From Candidatus Methanophagales archaeon (GTDB lineage Archaea > Halobacteriota > Syntropharchaeia > Alkanophagales > Methanospirareceae): a stretch of DNA of 11,041 nucleotides. Each line of letters begins with the position of its first letter. Position 1 is the stretch's first letter. This document shows positions 1-6,630 of this stretch, piece by piece. The stretch lies in contig DAOUUS010000030.1 of the NCBI GenBank assembly GCA_030668065.1, positions 1 through 11,041 of the forward strand, in the 5' to 3' direction. The notes under the pieces were generated by a model. The model made no database searches. It worked only from the letters and a program-made list of their open reading frames with translations, and had not been told where the DNA came from. The translations under genes were made by a program, and so were the position numbers.

Positions 1-497
1 ACACCACCGTTTAACTCCGCAATTACATCGCCTAAGCCAGTACTGTTCTCTACTTCTGCAAGATGCGCGATTTGTGCTACTTCGTTTAGCGTCATGTTAA
101 GCGACAAAAGCTCGTTTAGTGCAACGGCTGTGCTAAGTGCACCAGCACCACTTGCACCAAAACCACAGCCTACCGGGACTTCAAAATTCGTTGTCACCGT
201 GACACTAACCTCTTGTTTACACTGCCCGATCATACGATCAACAACGTATTTCGTGGTAGCCGCCACCGCATCCACACCGTTTATTTTTAGCTCTGTTCTT
301 GTCTTTAATGAGTCATTAAGGGAAACTTCAGAGACGCAACCCGCTTCTAATACGATGCCACCGCCAACCGAGCCTTTATACAAAGGATTAAAGTTATCAC
401 AGATCATAAAGAAGCCAGTTATGTGCGAGGGCGAATATGCACTCACAAACATTTTCTTGAAACGAGGCGCGGTGCCAAAAGACTCGGGCATTATCAT
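1..497 (-). CDS. Pantoate kinase (GHMP kinase family), C-terminus cut off by window edge
   Basis: The archaeal pantoate kinase phosphorylates pantoate to 4-phosphopantoate, replacing the bacterial PanC/PanK route to coenzyme A in the cytoplasm. About 165 residues are visible of roughly 280-300 usual for the family. Near residues 19-30 is SAYSPSHITGFF, which corresponds to the family's N-terminal (A/S)PGHITGFF stretch. Around residues 108-121 is the GHMP glycine-rich ATP-binding motif PVGCGFGASGAGAL. Residues 147-158 read AEVENSTGLGDV, also typical of this family and not of mevalonate or homoserine kinases. An in-frame stop lies just upstream of the ATG at 497. ATGs at 497 and 491 both fit, and an internal ATG at 452 would match the usual family start more closely. 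A TATA box centred near 522 predicts transcription starting almost exactly at 497, so the mRNA may be leaderless. The family call is firm; the start is not. Confidence 0.88.
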   Translation of the reverse strand, partial: MIMPESFGTAPRFKKMFVSAYSPSHITGFFMICDNFNPLYKGSVGGGIVLEAGCVSEVSLNDSLKTRTELKINGVDAVAATTKYVVDRMIGQCKQEVSVTVTTNFEVPVGCGFGASGAGALSTAVALNELLSLNMTLNEVAQIAHLAEVENSTGLGDVIAELNGG

Positions 498-518
498 TTC
501 CTTACTATCCTATACGAA

Positions 519-526
519 TTTATAAA
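519..526. promoter_or_regulatory. Self-complementary TATA box shared by two divergent genes
   Basis: The octamer TTTATAAA reads the same on both strands and lies in the 63-base gap between the pantoate kinase and the diadenylate cyclase. Archaeal transcription usually starts about 26 bases from the centre of the TATA box. That predicts starts near 497 on the minus strand, on top of the kinase ATG, and near 549 on the plus strand, 12 bases before the cyclase ATG. ACGAA immediately to the left resembles a purine-containing BRE for the plus direction; no equally good BRE is visible on the other side. This is inferred from spacing only. Confidence 0.55.
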
Positions 527-560
527 CAGATGTGAGATTATAGTTTTAATATATTGAAAA

Positions 561-1142
561 ATGGCGGGTATATTCTGTAGAGGGGGAAGGAAATGCGATC
601 CCGATGTCCTGGAGACGGTAGTGGAAATAGCGGTGAGCATAGCGCGACATAGTGCAGAACGCGGTGGAGTAGGCACACTATTTGTGGTCGGTGACGAGGA
701 GAAGGTATTGAAGAAATCAAAGCCTTTAATCCTGGACCCACTTGCGTACCACCCAAAGGAGAAGAAAGACCTGAAGGATGCAAATGTTCAGGGCACTATA
801 AACGAACTGTCGAAACTGGACGGTGCATTTGTTATCAGTGCTGACGGATACGTACTCTCGGCGGCGCGGTACATTGAAGCAAGTTCCCAGAATATAGACA
901 TTCCATTGGGTTTTGGCACTAGACACATGGCGGCCGCGTCTATATCCAAAGAAACAGACGCTGTGGCTGTTGTAGTATCAAAGAATGACGGTGTGGTACG
1001 GATATTTAAAGACGGTGAATTAGTTGGCGAAATAATATCGGGACCATGGGATTTGGAGAAGATAAAGCCGCATATAAAAGGGAATTACGAGAAAATAGTG
1101 GAAAAGGACTTGAATTTAACGCTGATTGTGAAGAAGGTTTAA
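561..1142 (+). CDS. dacZ: Diadenylate cyclase (c-di-AMP synthase), stand-alone DAC domain
   Basis: The DAC (DisA_N) domain condenses two ATP into cyclic di-AMP, a second messenger tied to potassium and osmotic balance; the archaeal enzyme is called DacZ. The 193-residue product is almost entirely this domain. The catalytic DGA motif is at residues 87-89 (LDGAFVISADG) and the GTRH motif at 119-122, followed by MAAASIS. A conserved VVVS...GVVRIFKDG segment follows at about 137-152. The third residue of the RHR-type motif is Met here, and the acidic residues that commonly follow VVVS in bacterial CdaA are replaced by Lys-Asn (residues 141-142). An in-frame TGA ends 3 bases before the ATG, so the start cannot lie further upstream. 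The protein therefore lacks the pyruvate-kinase-like N-terminal domain I recall from characterised archaeal DacZ proteins. No Shine-Dalgarno is visible, consistent with a short leader. The family is clear; activity is inferred. Confidence 0.85.
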   Translation: MAGIFCRGGRKCDPDVLETVVEIAVSIARHSAERGGVGTLFVVGDEEKVLKKSKPLILDPLAYHPKEKKDLKDANVQGTINELSKLDGAFVISADGYVLSAARYIEASSQNIDIPLGFGTRHMAAASISKETDAVAVVVSKNDGVVRIFKDGELVGEIISGPWDLEKIKPHIKGNYEKIVEKDLNLTLIVKKV

Positions 1143-1168
1143 AGCATTCCAAAAAATAATGATATATT
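1143..1168. terminator. AT-rich gap between convergent genes, possible two-way terminator
   Basis: Only 26 bases separate the stop codons of the diadenylate cyclase and gatA, which face each other. The gap carries a run of six A at 1151-1156, read as T6 on the minus strand after gatA. On the plus strand a short T4 tract at 1167-1170 ends the gap and enters the gatA stop codon. Archaeal termination often needs only a T-rich stretch, so this spot could serve both genes. No stable hairpin is visible. Confidence 0.35.
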
Positions 1169-2620
1169 TTAAACAATGGCTTGTTCGTAGCCAAAAGCCG
1201 CCCACAATACCTTATCCTCGTCAAAAAGCTTACCCACGAGCTGCAAGCCTATGGGTAGCCCATTTGAGAACCCGCACGGGACAGATATGGAAGGAACACC
1301 CGCCAAATTAATAGGTACTGTGTTAACATCCGCAAGATAAAGCGAAAGCGGGTCTTTTATCCGTTCTCCAAGTTTAAAAGCGGTAAACGGCATTGTCGGC
1401 ATCGCCAACATGTCATACGTCTTCAAAGCGGTATCAAATTCGGCCTTTATCAAAGTACGCAGCTTTAACGCCTTTAAATAGTATTTACCATAGTAACCTG
1501 CTGAGAGTGCATAAGTGCCAAGAATAATTCGTCTCTTCACTTCTTCGCCAAATCCCTCGCCACGTATCCGCGAAAAAGTAGTGTGCCAGTCCTCGTCCTT
1601 TTCCAACCGTAGCCCGTAACGCAGCCCGTCAAACCGTGCAAGGTTCGATGACGCTTCGGACATTGCAATGATGTAATACGAAGCAAGCGCATATTTCATG
1701 TTTTGCATGCTAAACTCCACGTATGTAGCGCCGAGCTCCTCGAATTTGTGTATGGCACCCCAAACAGCCTTTTCTACTTCTGGAGAAACACCCTCGATGA
1801 ACTCCTTCGGGATTCCTATTTTCATGCCTTTAAAATCGCCGCGGCCATCGCGGTCGTGTAACCACGAGCAACTGTAATTCGTAGATGCGTTATTATTTAG
1901 CTTTGCCTGCGTGCTGTCTCGTTCGTCCTTTATCGCTAAAACTTCTAAGAGCAGTGCTGTATCGGTTACATTCGATGCCATTGGCCCTATTTGTTCCAGA
2001 GAGTTAGCATACGCAATAAGCCCGTGTCGCGAAACGAGCCCGTAAGTGGATTTCAAACCCACGATGCCACAGAACGAAGCGGGACAACGGATTGAGCCAC
2101 CGGTGTCTGAGCCGAGCGCGAGAACTGTCTCATCTGCCGATATTGCTGCTGCGCTACCACCCGAAGAGCCGCCCGGCACACGACTGAGGTCATACGGGTT
2201 TTTCGTGGCACCGTAATAACTCGTTTCTGTTGAAGTGCCCATACTGAACTCGTCCATGTTCGTTTTCCCTATTATTATCGCGCCTTCACGCTTCAGTGCC
2301 GCTATTACAGTAGCATCGTATGGCGGGACATAACCCGTAAGAATGTTCGATGCGCACGTAGTTTGAATACCCTTTGTGGTGATGCTATCCTTGATGGCTA
2401 TGGGCACTCCAAGCAGTTTCTTTTGGCTGTAATCTTCTTCTGCTATTCGTTTATCCACTTCTATCGCTTGTGCAATAGCGTCATCCTTGTTTAACGTGAT
2501 AAAACAATTTAGTTGGCTTTGCTCTATTCGGTCATAGATTTGGGATAATAACTCCTCACAAGATATATCGCCGTTTTTTATCCCTTCTACGGTTTCTATT
2601 GCCGTTTGCATATTTGCCAT
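1169..2620 (-). CDS. gatA: Glutamyl-tRNA(Gln) amidotransferase subunit A (amidase signature family)
   Basis: GatA releases ammonia from glutamine or asparagine so that the GatCAB complex can convert Glu-tRNA(Gln) or Asp-tRNA(Asn) to the amidated form. From the chosen start the product has 483 residues, normal for GatA. The amidase-signature triad is complete: Lys77 in GVPIAIKD, the cis-Ser near 152 in PGGSSGGSAA, and the nucleophile Ser176 in DTGGSIR. The C-terminal part has the family's NLAGVPSISVPCGFSNGLPI segment and ends soon after YEQA, slightly shorter than many homologues. The frame can be extended to an ATG at 2656, but AAGGAG stands 8 bases before the ATG at 2618-2620, which fixes the start there. 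gatB and gatC are not adjacent; the gene looks monocistronic. GatA resembles other amidases, but the length and motifs favour GatA. Confidence 0.9.
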   Translation of the reverse strand: MANMQTAIETVEGIKNGDISCEELLSQIYDRIEQSQLNCFITLNKDDAIAQAIEVDKRIAEEDYSQKKLLGVPIAIKDSITTKGIQTTCASNILTGYVPPYDATVIAALKREGAIIIGKTNMDEFSMGTSTETSYYGATKNPYDLSRVPGGSSGGSAAAISADETVLALGSDTGGSIRCPASFCGIVGLKSTYGLVSRHGLIAYANSLEQIGPMASNVTDTALLLEVLAIKDERDSTQAKLNNNASTNYSCSWLHDRDGRGDFKGMKIGIPKEFIEGVSPEVEKAVWGAIHKFEELGATYVEFSMQNMKYALASYYIIAMSEASSNLARFDGLRYGLRLEKDEDWHTTFSRIRGEGFGEEVKRRIILGTYALSAGYYGKYYLKALKLRTLIKAEFDTALKTYDMLAMPTMPFTAFKLGERIKDPLSLYLADVNTVPINLAGVPSISVPCGFSNGLPIGLQLVGKLFDEDKVLWAAFGYEQAIV

Positions 2621-2628
2621 TTGTTGTG

Positions 2629-2634
2629 CTCCTT
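2629..2634 (-). promoter_or_regulatory. Shine-Dalgarno that decides the gatA start
   Basis: On the minus strand this reads AAGGAG, 8 bases before the ATG at 2620. It favours that ATG over the in-frame ATG at 2656, which has no comparable site, and shortens the protein by 12 residues. Confidence 0.75.
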
Positions 2635-2683
2635 TATAGTTATAACTCTTCTTCACTTAAACAATAACAATGTATGCAATCAC

Positions 2684-2697
2684 AATAAAATATAATT
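2684..2697 (-). promoter_or_regulatory. Probable TATA box for gatA
   Basis: On the minus strand the segment reads AATTATATTTTATT. With the usual spacing of about 26 bases, transcription would start near 2664, leaving a leader of about 45 bases that contains the gatA Shine-Dalgarno. The region is AT-rich overall, so the assignment is tentative. Confidence 0.35.
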
Positions 2698-2997
2698 CGT
2701 TGAAGCTGATCTGCAATATATGAAAGAAGCAGTTGAAGGTGCATTCCGCTTAATGATTGTTTTGGTGTTCGAGTGGAACAAACGTTGACCCATAAAATTG
2801 CACAATCGCTGTTAATAACTGAAGGAACTGTTTTCTTGTTTGAAAATGCACTTTCCCGTTTCTCATGTTTTAAACATCTACTCTCTCCTGCCCCCTTACA
2901 ATTCCACTCTCGCAGGGATAACACAAAGTTCATCACAAAATAAATTTTTAAAATCACCTTGCATAGGTTCTAACGCGAATGTGCTACTTTCCTTAAG

Positions 2998-3007
2998 TTA
3001 TATATAT
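2998..3007 (+). promoter_or_regulatory. Probable TATA box for the Tes-family gene
   Basis: TTATATATAT is centred near 3003 and predicts transcription from about 3029, giving a leader of roughly 39 bases before the ATG at 3068. A second AT-rich stretch at 2941-2952 could be an alternative, with a longer leader. Confidence 0.45.
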
Positions 3008-3049
3008 CTATGCAACCCTCTTTTAATAGTAACTGTTGAGGATATATAC

Positions 3050-3054
3050 AAGGA
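3050..3054 (+). promoter_or_regulatory. Weak Shine-Dalgarno of the Tes-family gene
   Basis: AAGGA lies 13 bases before the ATG at 3068, which is rather far, and 22 bases before the next in-frame ATG at 3077. It supports 3068 modestly. The frame stays open back to 2840, but that extension lies upstream of the probable promoter. Confidence 0.35.
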
Positions 3055-3067
3055 TATAGATAAACAA

Positions 3068-4564
3068 ATGAACGAGATGAAGAAGAGAACAAAATCTCTG
3101 TGCCCACAATGTTTAAAGGTGATAGACGCAGAAATATATGAATCCGATGGCAAGATACTGATAAAGAAGAAATGTGAAGAGCATGGCGAATTCGAGGACA
3201 CGTACTGGTCTGATGCCGAGCTGTATCACAAATTTGCAAACTGGCAATACGAGGGCAATGCCGGAATTACGCTAACAAAGACAGAAAAGGGCTGCCCATT
3301 CGATTGCGGGCTGTGTCCGGAGCATAAGAGTTCGACAATGCTCGCGATTATAGACCTAACGAACAGATGCAACCAGCACTGCCCAACCTGTTTTGCAAAT
3401 GCCGCGGTTGCGGGTTATCTCTACGAGCCGACTATGGCACAGTTGGAAGAGATGATGAAACTACTCAGGAGTGAAGTGCCGCCCTGCCCCGCAGTGCAGT
3501 TTGCGGGCGGAGAACCAACGGTACGCGAGAACTTTGTAGATATAGTAAAAATGGCACGTAAAATCGGCTTTTCTCATGTTCAAGTTGCTACAAACGGGAT
3601 AGCACTGGCGAAGAGCGAGCAGTTCTGCCGTGATTTAGTAGAAGCAGGCTTGCATACCGTGTATTTGCAATTCGACGGTATGACTGACGAGCCATACAAG
3701 TTTTTGAGAGGCATACCGGCGTTAAACACGAAATTAAAGGCGATTGAGAACTGCCGGCGCGGTGGATTACGCAGTGTGGTGCTTGTTCCCACACTAATGA
3801 AAGGCGTGAATGACCATCAAATAGGCGATATGGTAAGGTTCGTGGCAAAGAACCTGGATGTGGTAAGGGGCGTGAATGCACAGCCTATATCGTTTGAAGG
3901 AAGAGTGGACGACTCAGAACGCAAGGAAAGACGGTTAACGATTCCGGATTTCATAAAGTGCCTGGAGGAGCAGACAGACGGACAAATACCACGCGAAAGT
4001 TTCTATCCCGTGCCCTTTGTCGTGCCCTTCTCGTATTTCGTGGAGGCCTGGAAAGGAATACCTCAGTTAGAGTTCACGGTACATCCTCACTGTGGTGCGG
4101 GGACGTATGTCTTTGCGGATGGCGGGAAGTTCACACCAATAACGGAGTTTGTGGATGTTGAAGGGCTGATGGAGTTCCTGCTGGAGGGTGCCGAAGAGAT
4201 AAAGAAATCGAGGATTGGCAAACTGAAGACAGCGGCAAAGCTGTTGACTTCGGGCGGGAAGTTCATAGACCGCGCTAAAGCGCCTCCTGAATTCGCAAAA
4301 AACATCCGTGTATTAACAGGTATATTAGAGAAGGGTAGTCGTGACGCGCTTGCCGAGTTCCATCGTAAAACGCTTTATGTCGGTGTAATGCACTTCCAGG
4401 ATGCTTTTAATTTCGATTTGGAACGTGTCAAGAGATGCGGCATTCACTATGCCACTCCGGATGGGCGTATAATTCCATTCTGTTCGTACAATGCCATACA
4501 CCGCTCTTCTGTGGAGAAAGCTTTTTCTGTGCCGTTGCGTAAGCAAAACTCGGATGTAGCTTAG
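3068..4564 (+). CDS. tes: Radical SAM protein of the tetraether lipid synthase (Tes / MJ0619) family
   Basis: The family's characterised members join the phytanyl chains of two archaeol-type lipids to form membrane-spanning tetraether (GDGT) lipids. Earlier work on the M. jannaschii homologue proposed methylation of methanopterin instead. The 498-residue product starts with a metal-binding pattern, CPQC at 12-15 and CEEHG at 36-40, that fits the rubredoxin-like site of this family. Three cysteines follow in CPFDCGLCPEH at 76-85. The radical-SAM cluster motif CNQHCPTC is at 101-108, and GGEPT at 147-151 is the SAM-binding glycine-rich loop. Cysteines in HPHCGAG and in the C-terminal HYATPDGRIIPFC probably hold auxiliary clusters. 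The ATG at 3068 is chosen because the conserved region begins there; ATG 3077 is possible. The gene stands alone: its neighbour gatA is divergent, and the aconitase gene downstream has its own promoter. A T5 tract at 4645-4649 may end its transcript. The family is certain; the exact lipid or cofactor substrate is inferred. Confidence 0.85.
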   Translation: MNEMKKRTKSLCPQCLKVIDAEIYESDGKILIKKKCEEHGEFEDTYWSDAELYHKFANWQYEGNAGITLTKTEKGCPFDCGLCPEHKSSTMLAIIDLTNRCNQHCPTCFANAAVAGYLYEPTMAQLEEMMKLLRSEVPPCPAVQFAGGEPTVRENFVDIVKMARKIGFSHVQVATNGIALAKSEQFCRDLVEAGLHTVYLQFDGMTDEPYKFLRGIPALNTKLKAIENCRRGGLRSVVLVPTLMKGVNDHQIGDMVRFVAKNLDVVRGVNAQPISFEGRVDDSERKERRLTIPDFIKCLEEQTDGQIPRESFYPVPFVVPFSYFVEAWKGIPQLEFTVHPHCGAGTYVFADGGKFTPITEFVDVEGLMEFLLEGAEEIKKSRIGKLKTAAKLLTSGGKFIDRAKAPPEFAKNIRVLTGILEKGSRDALAEFHRKTLYVGVMHFQDAFNFDLERVKRCGIHYATPDGRIIPFCSYNAIHRSSVEKAFSVPLRKQNSDVA

Positions 4565-4586
4565 TAGCACCCCTGATTTTATGCGT

Positions 4587-4600
4587 GGGCATATGCTCCC
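4587..4600. promoter_or_regulatory. Small palindrome upstream of the aconitase-lyase operon promoter
   Basis: The segment reads GGGCATATGCTCCC. Its core GCATATGC (4589-4596) is a perfect palindrome, and flanking GGG and CCC nearly extend the symmetry. It is centred about 64 bases before the predicted transcription start of the operon, a plausible place for an activator or other regulator. With no second copy in the window, it could also be chance. Confidence 0.25.
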
Positions 4601-4627
4601 GGATGACCTGCGAACAGATAGTAAATG

Positions 4628-4634
4628 TATATAT
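4628..4634 (+). promoter_or_regulatory. Probable TATA box of the acn-aclB-aclA-icd operon
   Basis: TATATAT, preceded by the A-rich GTAAATG, is centred at 4631. Usual archaeal spacing places the transcription start near 4657, leaving about 15 bases of leader that contain AGGTGAT just ahead of the aconitase ATG. The spacing is good for an archaeal promoter. Confidence 0.5.
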
Positions 4635-4660
4635 GCGATACTGGTTTTTCAGGTATTAAT

Positions 4661-4667
4661 AGGTGAT
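4661..4667 (+). promoter_or_regulatory. Shine-Dalgarno that decides the aconitase start
   Basis: AGGTGAT is the best match to the end of 16S rRNA here; AGGTG ends 6 bases before the ATG at 4672. An in-frame GTG at 4663 lies inside this site and is therefore an unlikely start. Confidence 0.65.
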
Positions 4668-4671
4668 TGAT

Positions 4672-6606
4672 ATGGTAGGTACAATTACAGAAAAGATAAT
4701 CAAAGAACATATTGTAGAGGATATAGCGGCTAAAATAGCACCGGGTGACGAGGTAGCTTTGAAGATTGACCAGACACTTACTCAGGATGCAACAGGTACA
4801 ATGGCATACCTTCAGTTCGAGGCCATAGGCATACCCCGTGTAAGAACAGAGCAGAGCGTTAGTTATGTTGACCACAACACGCTTCAAACCGATTTCAAAA
4901 ATCCGGATGATCATAGATACCTTCAATCCATAGCCAGGAGATACGGTTTGCAGTTCTCACGGCCGGGCAATGGCATATGCCACCAGCTCCATCTGGAACG
5001 GTTTGCTTGTCCCGGTAAGACCTTGATTGGCTCTGATAGCCACACTCCTACTGCAGGCGGTATAGGTTCGTTTGCCATAGGTGCAGGTGGCCTGGATGTA
5101 GCAGTTGCCATGGCGGGTATGCCCTACAGAATAAAGTATCCAAAGATAGTGGGTGTAAAACTAACAGGAAAACTTCAGGATTGGGTCTCAGCCAAGGATG
5201 TCATACTGGAAGTTCTTCGTCTGATAGACGTAAAAGGCGGTGTAGGGAATGTACTGGAGTATTTTGGCCCCGGGGTCAAGACCCTTAGCGTGCCTGAAAG
5301 AGCAACAATAACGAATATGGGCACAGAAACAGGAGCCACAACTAGTGTATTTCCGAGTGACGAGGTGACAAAGGCATTTATGGTGGCACAGGAACGTGGC
5401 GATCTATGGATTCCTCTTGAAGCAGATGCCGATGTAGAATACGATGAAGTCATAGAGCTAAACCTAAGCGAAGTAGAGCCTTTAGTAGCTCTTCCACACA
5501 GTCCAGGGAAGATAAAGCCGGTGAGTGAGATTGCTGGGCTGGAAGTACAACAAGTAGCGATTGGGTCGTGTACTAACTCTTCACTAAGCGATCTTAAAAT
5601 AGTGGCTAACATACTGAAGGGACACACAATCGCCGATAACATGCACCTAACTATAAATCCGGGCTCACGGCAAGTGGTAGAGCACCTTATTGAGAGTGAT
5701 GAGATGCGTTATCTTGTAGCTGCGGGTGCGCGGATACTTGAGAACTCTTGTGGGCCGTGTATAGGTATGGGTGGCGCACCGTCGTCTCATGCTGTATCTG
5801 TACGAACGTTTAACAGGAATTTCGAGGGCCGGAGTGGCACAAAGGATGCGCAGATGTATCTCGTGAGTCCCGAAGTAGCAGCAGCCACGGCAATCAAGGG
5901 CGTTCTCACAGACCCACGAGATTTAGGTGAATATCCGAAGATAGAGATGCCACAGCGATTTATAATCAATGATAATATGTTCATACGTCCACTTCCAGCC
6001 GCTGAGTCGGCCAAAGTGGAGATCATCAGGGGACCGAACATCAAACCACTGCCGGATTTCCAGCCATTGCCGGATACACTGGCGGGAGAAGTGCTCATCA
6101 AGGTGGAGGATAATATCACCACAGACCACATCATGCCGGCGGGTGCGAAGATACTGCCGTTGAGGAGCAACATACCCGCGATCTCGGAGTATGTTTTTGA
6201 AGCGATAGACCCTGAGTTTCCGAGAAGGGCTTTGGAGAAGGGTGGTGGGTTCATAATAGGTGGTGATAACTACGGGCAGGGCTCGAGCAGAGAGCATGCG
6301 GCACTTGCACCCAAATATTTGGGCGTTAAGGCAGTCATTGTCAAGTCGTTCGCACGCATACATTTAGCAAACTTGATAAACTTCGGGATAGTGCCTCTAA
6401 CTTTTAAGAACCCTGCGGACTACGAGTCCATAGACCTTGCGGATATGTTAGAGGTATTTATAGGCGAATTGCAGGGCGATGTAAAGCTCATAAATTGGAC
6501 TAAAAATAAAGAGACAGAACTTACGCACTCACTTTCACAACTGGATGCCGAGATATTGAAGACAGGAGGTAAACTGCCCTGGGTAAAGGCAAAGGTTGTA
6601 AAATAA
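4672..6606 (+). CDS. acn: Aconitate hydratase (aconitase), short Aquifex-type
   Basis: Aconitase interconverts citrate and isocitrate through cis-aconitate using a [4Fe-4S] cluster. The 644-residue product is shorter than bacterial AcnA (about 890) or AcnB and fits the compact Aquifex-type group. The three cluster ligands are present: Cys300 in GSCTNS, and Cys360 and Cys363 in NSCGPCIGMGG. Other active-site segments are GSDSHTPTAGG (120-130), FNRNFEGR with Arg382 and Arg387, and the swivel-domain YGQGSSREHAA (534-544) with its SSR residues. All four aconitase domains are complete. The ATG at 4672 is chosen over an in-frame GTG at 4663 because the GTG sits within the Shine-Dalgarno. It is the first gene of the operon; the ATP-citrate lyase small subunit follows after 24 bases. 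This places it between citrate cleavage or synthesis and isocitrate dehydrogenase. Homologous homoaconitases and isopropylmalate isomerases are usually split into two subunits, which argues against those roles. Confidence 0.93.
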   Translation: MVGTITEKIIKEHIVEDIAAKIAPGDEVALKIDQTLTQDATGTMAYLQFEAIGIPRVRTEQSVSYVDHNTLQTDFKNPDDHRYLQSIARRYGLQFSRPGNGICHQLHLERFACPGKTLIGSDSHTPTAGGIGSFAIGAGGLDVAVAMAGMPYRIKYPKIVGVKLTGKLQDWVSAKDVILEVLRLIDVKGGVGNVLEYFGPGVKTLSVPERATITNMGTETGATTSVFPSDEVTKAFMVAQERGDLWIPLEADADVEYDEVIELNLSEVEPLVALPHSPGKIKPVSEIAGLEVQQVAIGSCTNSSLSDLKIVANILKGHTIADNMHLTINPGSRQVVEHLIESDEMRYLVAAGARILENSCGPCIGMGGAPSSHAVSVRTFNRNFEGRSGTKDAQMYLVSPEVAAATAIKGVLTDPRDLGEYPKIEMPQRFIINDNMFIRPLPAAESAKVEIIRGPNIKPLPDFQPLPDTLAGEVLIKVEDNITTDHIMPAGAKILPLRSNIPAISEYVFEAIDPEFPRRALEKGGGFIIGGDNYGQGSSREHAALAPKYLGVKAVIVKSFARIHLANLINFGIVPLTFKNPADYESIDLADMLEVFIGELQGDVKLINWTKNKETELTHSLSQLDAEILKTGGKLPWVKAKVVK

Positions 6607-6617
6607 AAGGATAAAAT

Positions 6618-6623
6618 AGGAGG
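6618..6623 (+). promoter_or_regulatory. Strong Shine-Dalgarno of aclB
   Basis: AGGAGG lies 7 bases before the ATG at 6631, within the 24-base gap after the aconitase gene. It fixes the aclB start and supports separate efficient initiation on a shared transcript. Confidence 0.8.
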
Positions 6624-6630
6624 CACAAAG

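Larger units (their letters stand above)
2621..3067. other. Gene-free divergent intergenic region between gatA and the Tes-family gene
   Basis: These 447 bases hold no gene I can defend. The outer parts carry the presumed promoters and ribosome-binding sites of the two divergent genes. The middle (about 2700-2960) has overlapping open frames on both strands, but their translations are rich in Cys and Ser, lack recognisable motifs, and have no good ribosome-binding sites. I saw no tRNA, hairpin terminator, tandem repeat or insertion-sequence end. The stretch could be long regulatory DNA, an unrecognised small RNA, or the eroded remains of a gene. Confidence 0.5.

Noticed and set aside
94..525. 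Plus-strand open frame of 143 codons
   Set aside because: It lies antisense to the pantoate kinase, whose minus-strand translation has clear GHMP-kinase motifs; the plus-strand product has no recognisable features.
2720..2788. 22-codon plus-strand frame starting MKEAVEGAFRLM
   Set aside because: It is too short, has no good ribosome-binding site and no family similarity I can recognise; likely chance.
2640..2957. Minus-strand open frame of 105 codons ending just before gatA, considered as gatC or another operon partner
   Set aside because: The translation is Cys/Ser-rich, does not resemble GatC, lacks a convincing ribosome-binding site, and overlaps the probable gatA promoter.
2840..3067. 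N-terminal extension of the Tes-family protein
   Set aside because: It is upstream of or across the probable TATA box and has no homologue-like content; the conserved protein begins at 3068.
4565..4671. tRNA or C/D-box RNA in the gap before aconitase
   Set aside because: No cloverleaf or T-loop consensus, and no properly spaced C and D boxes were found.
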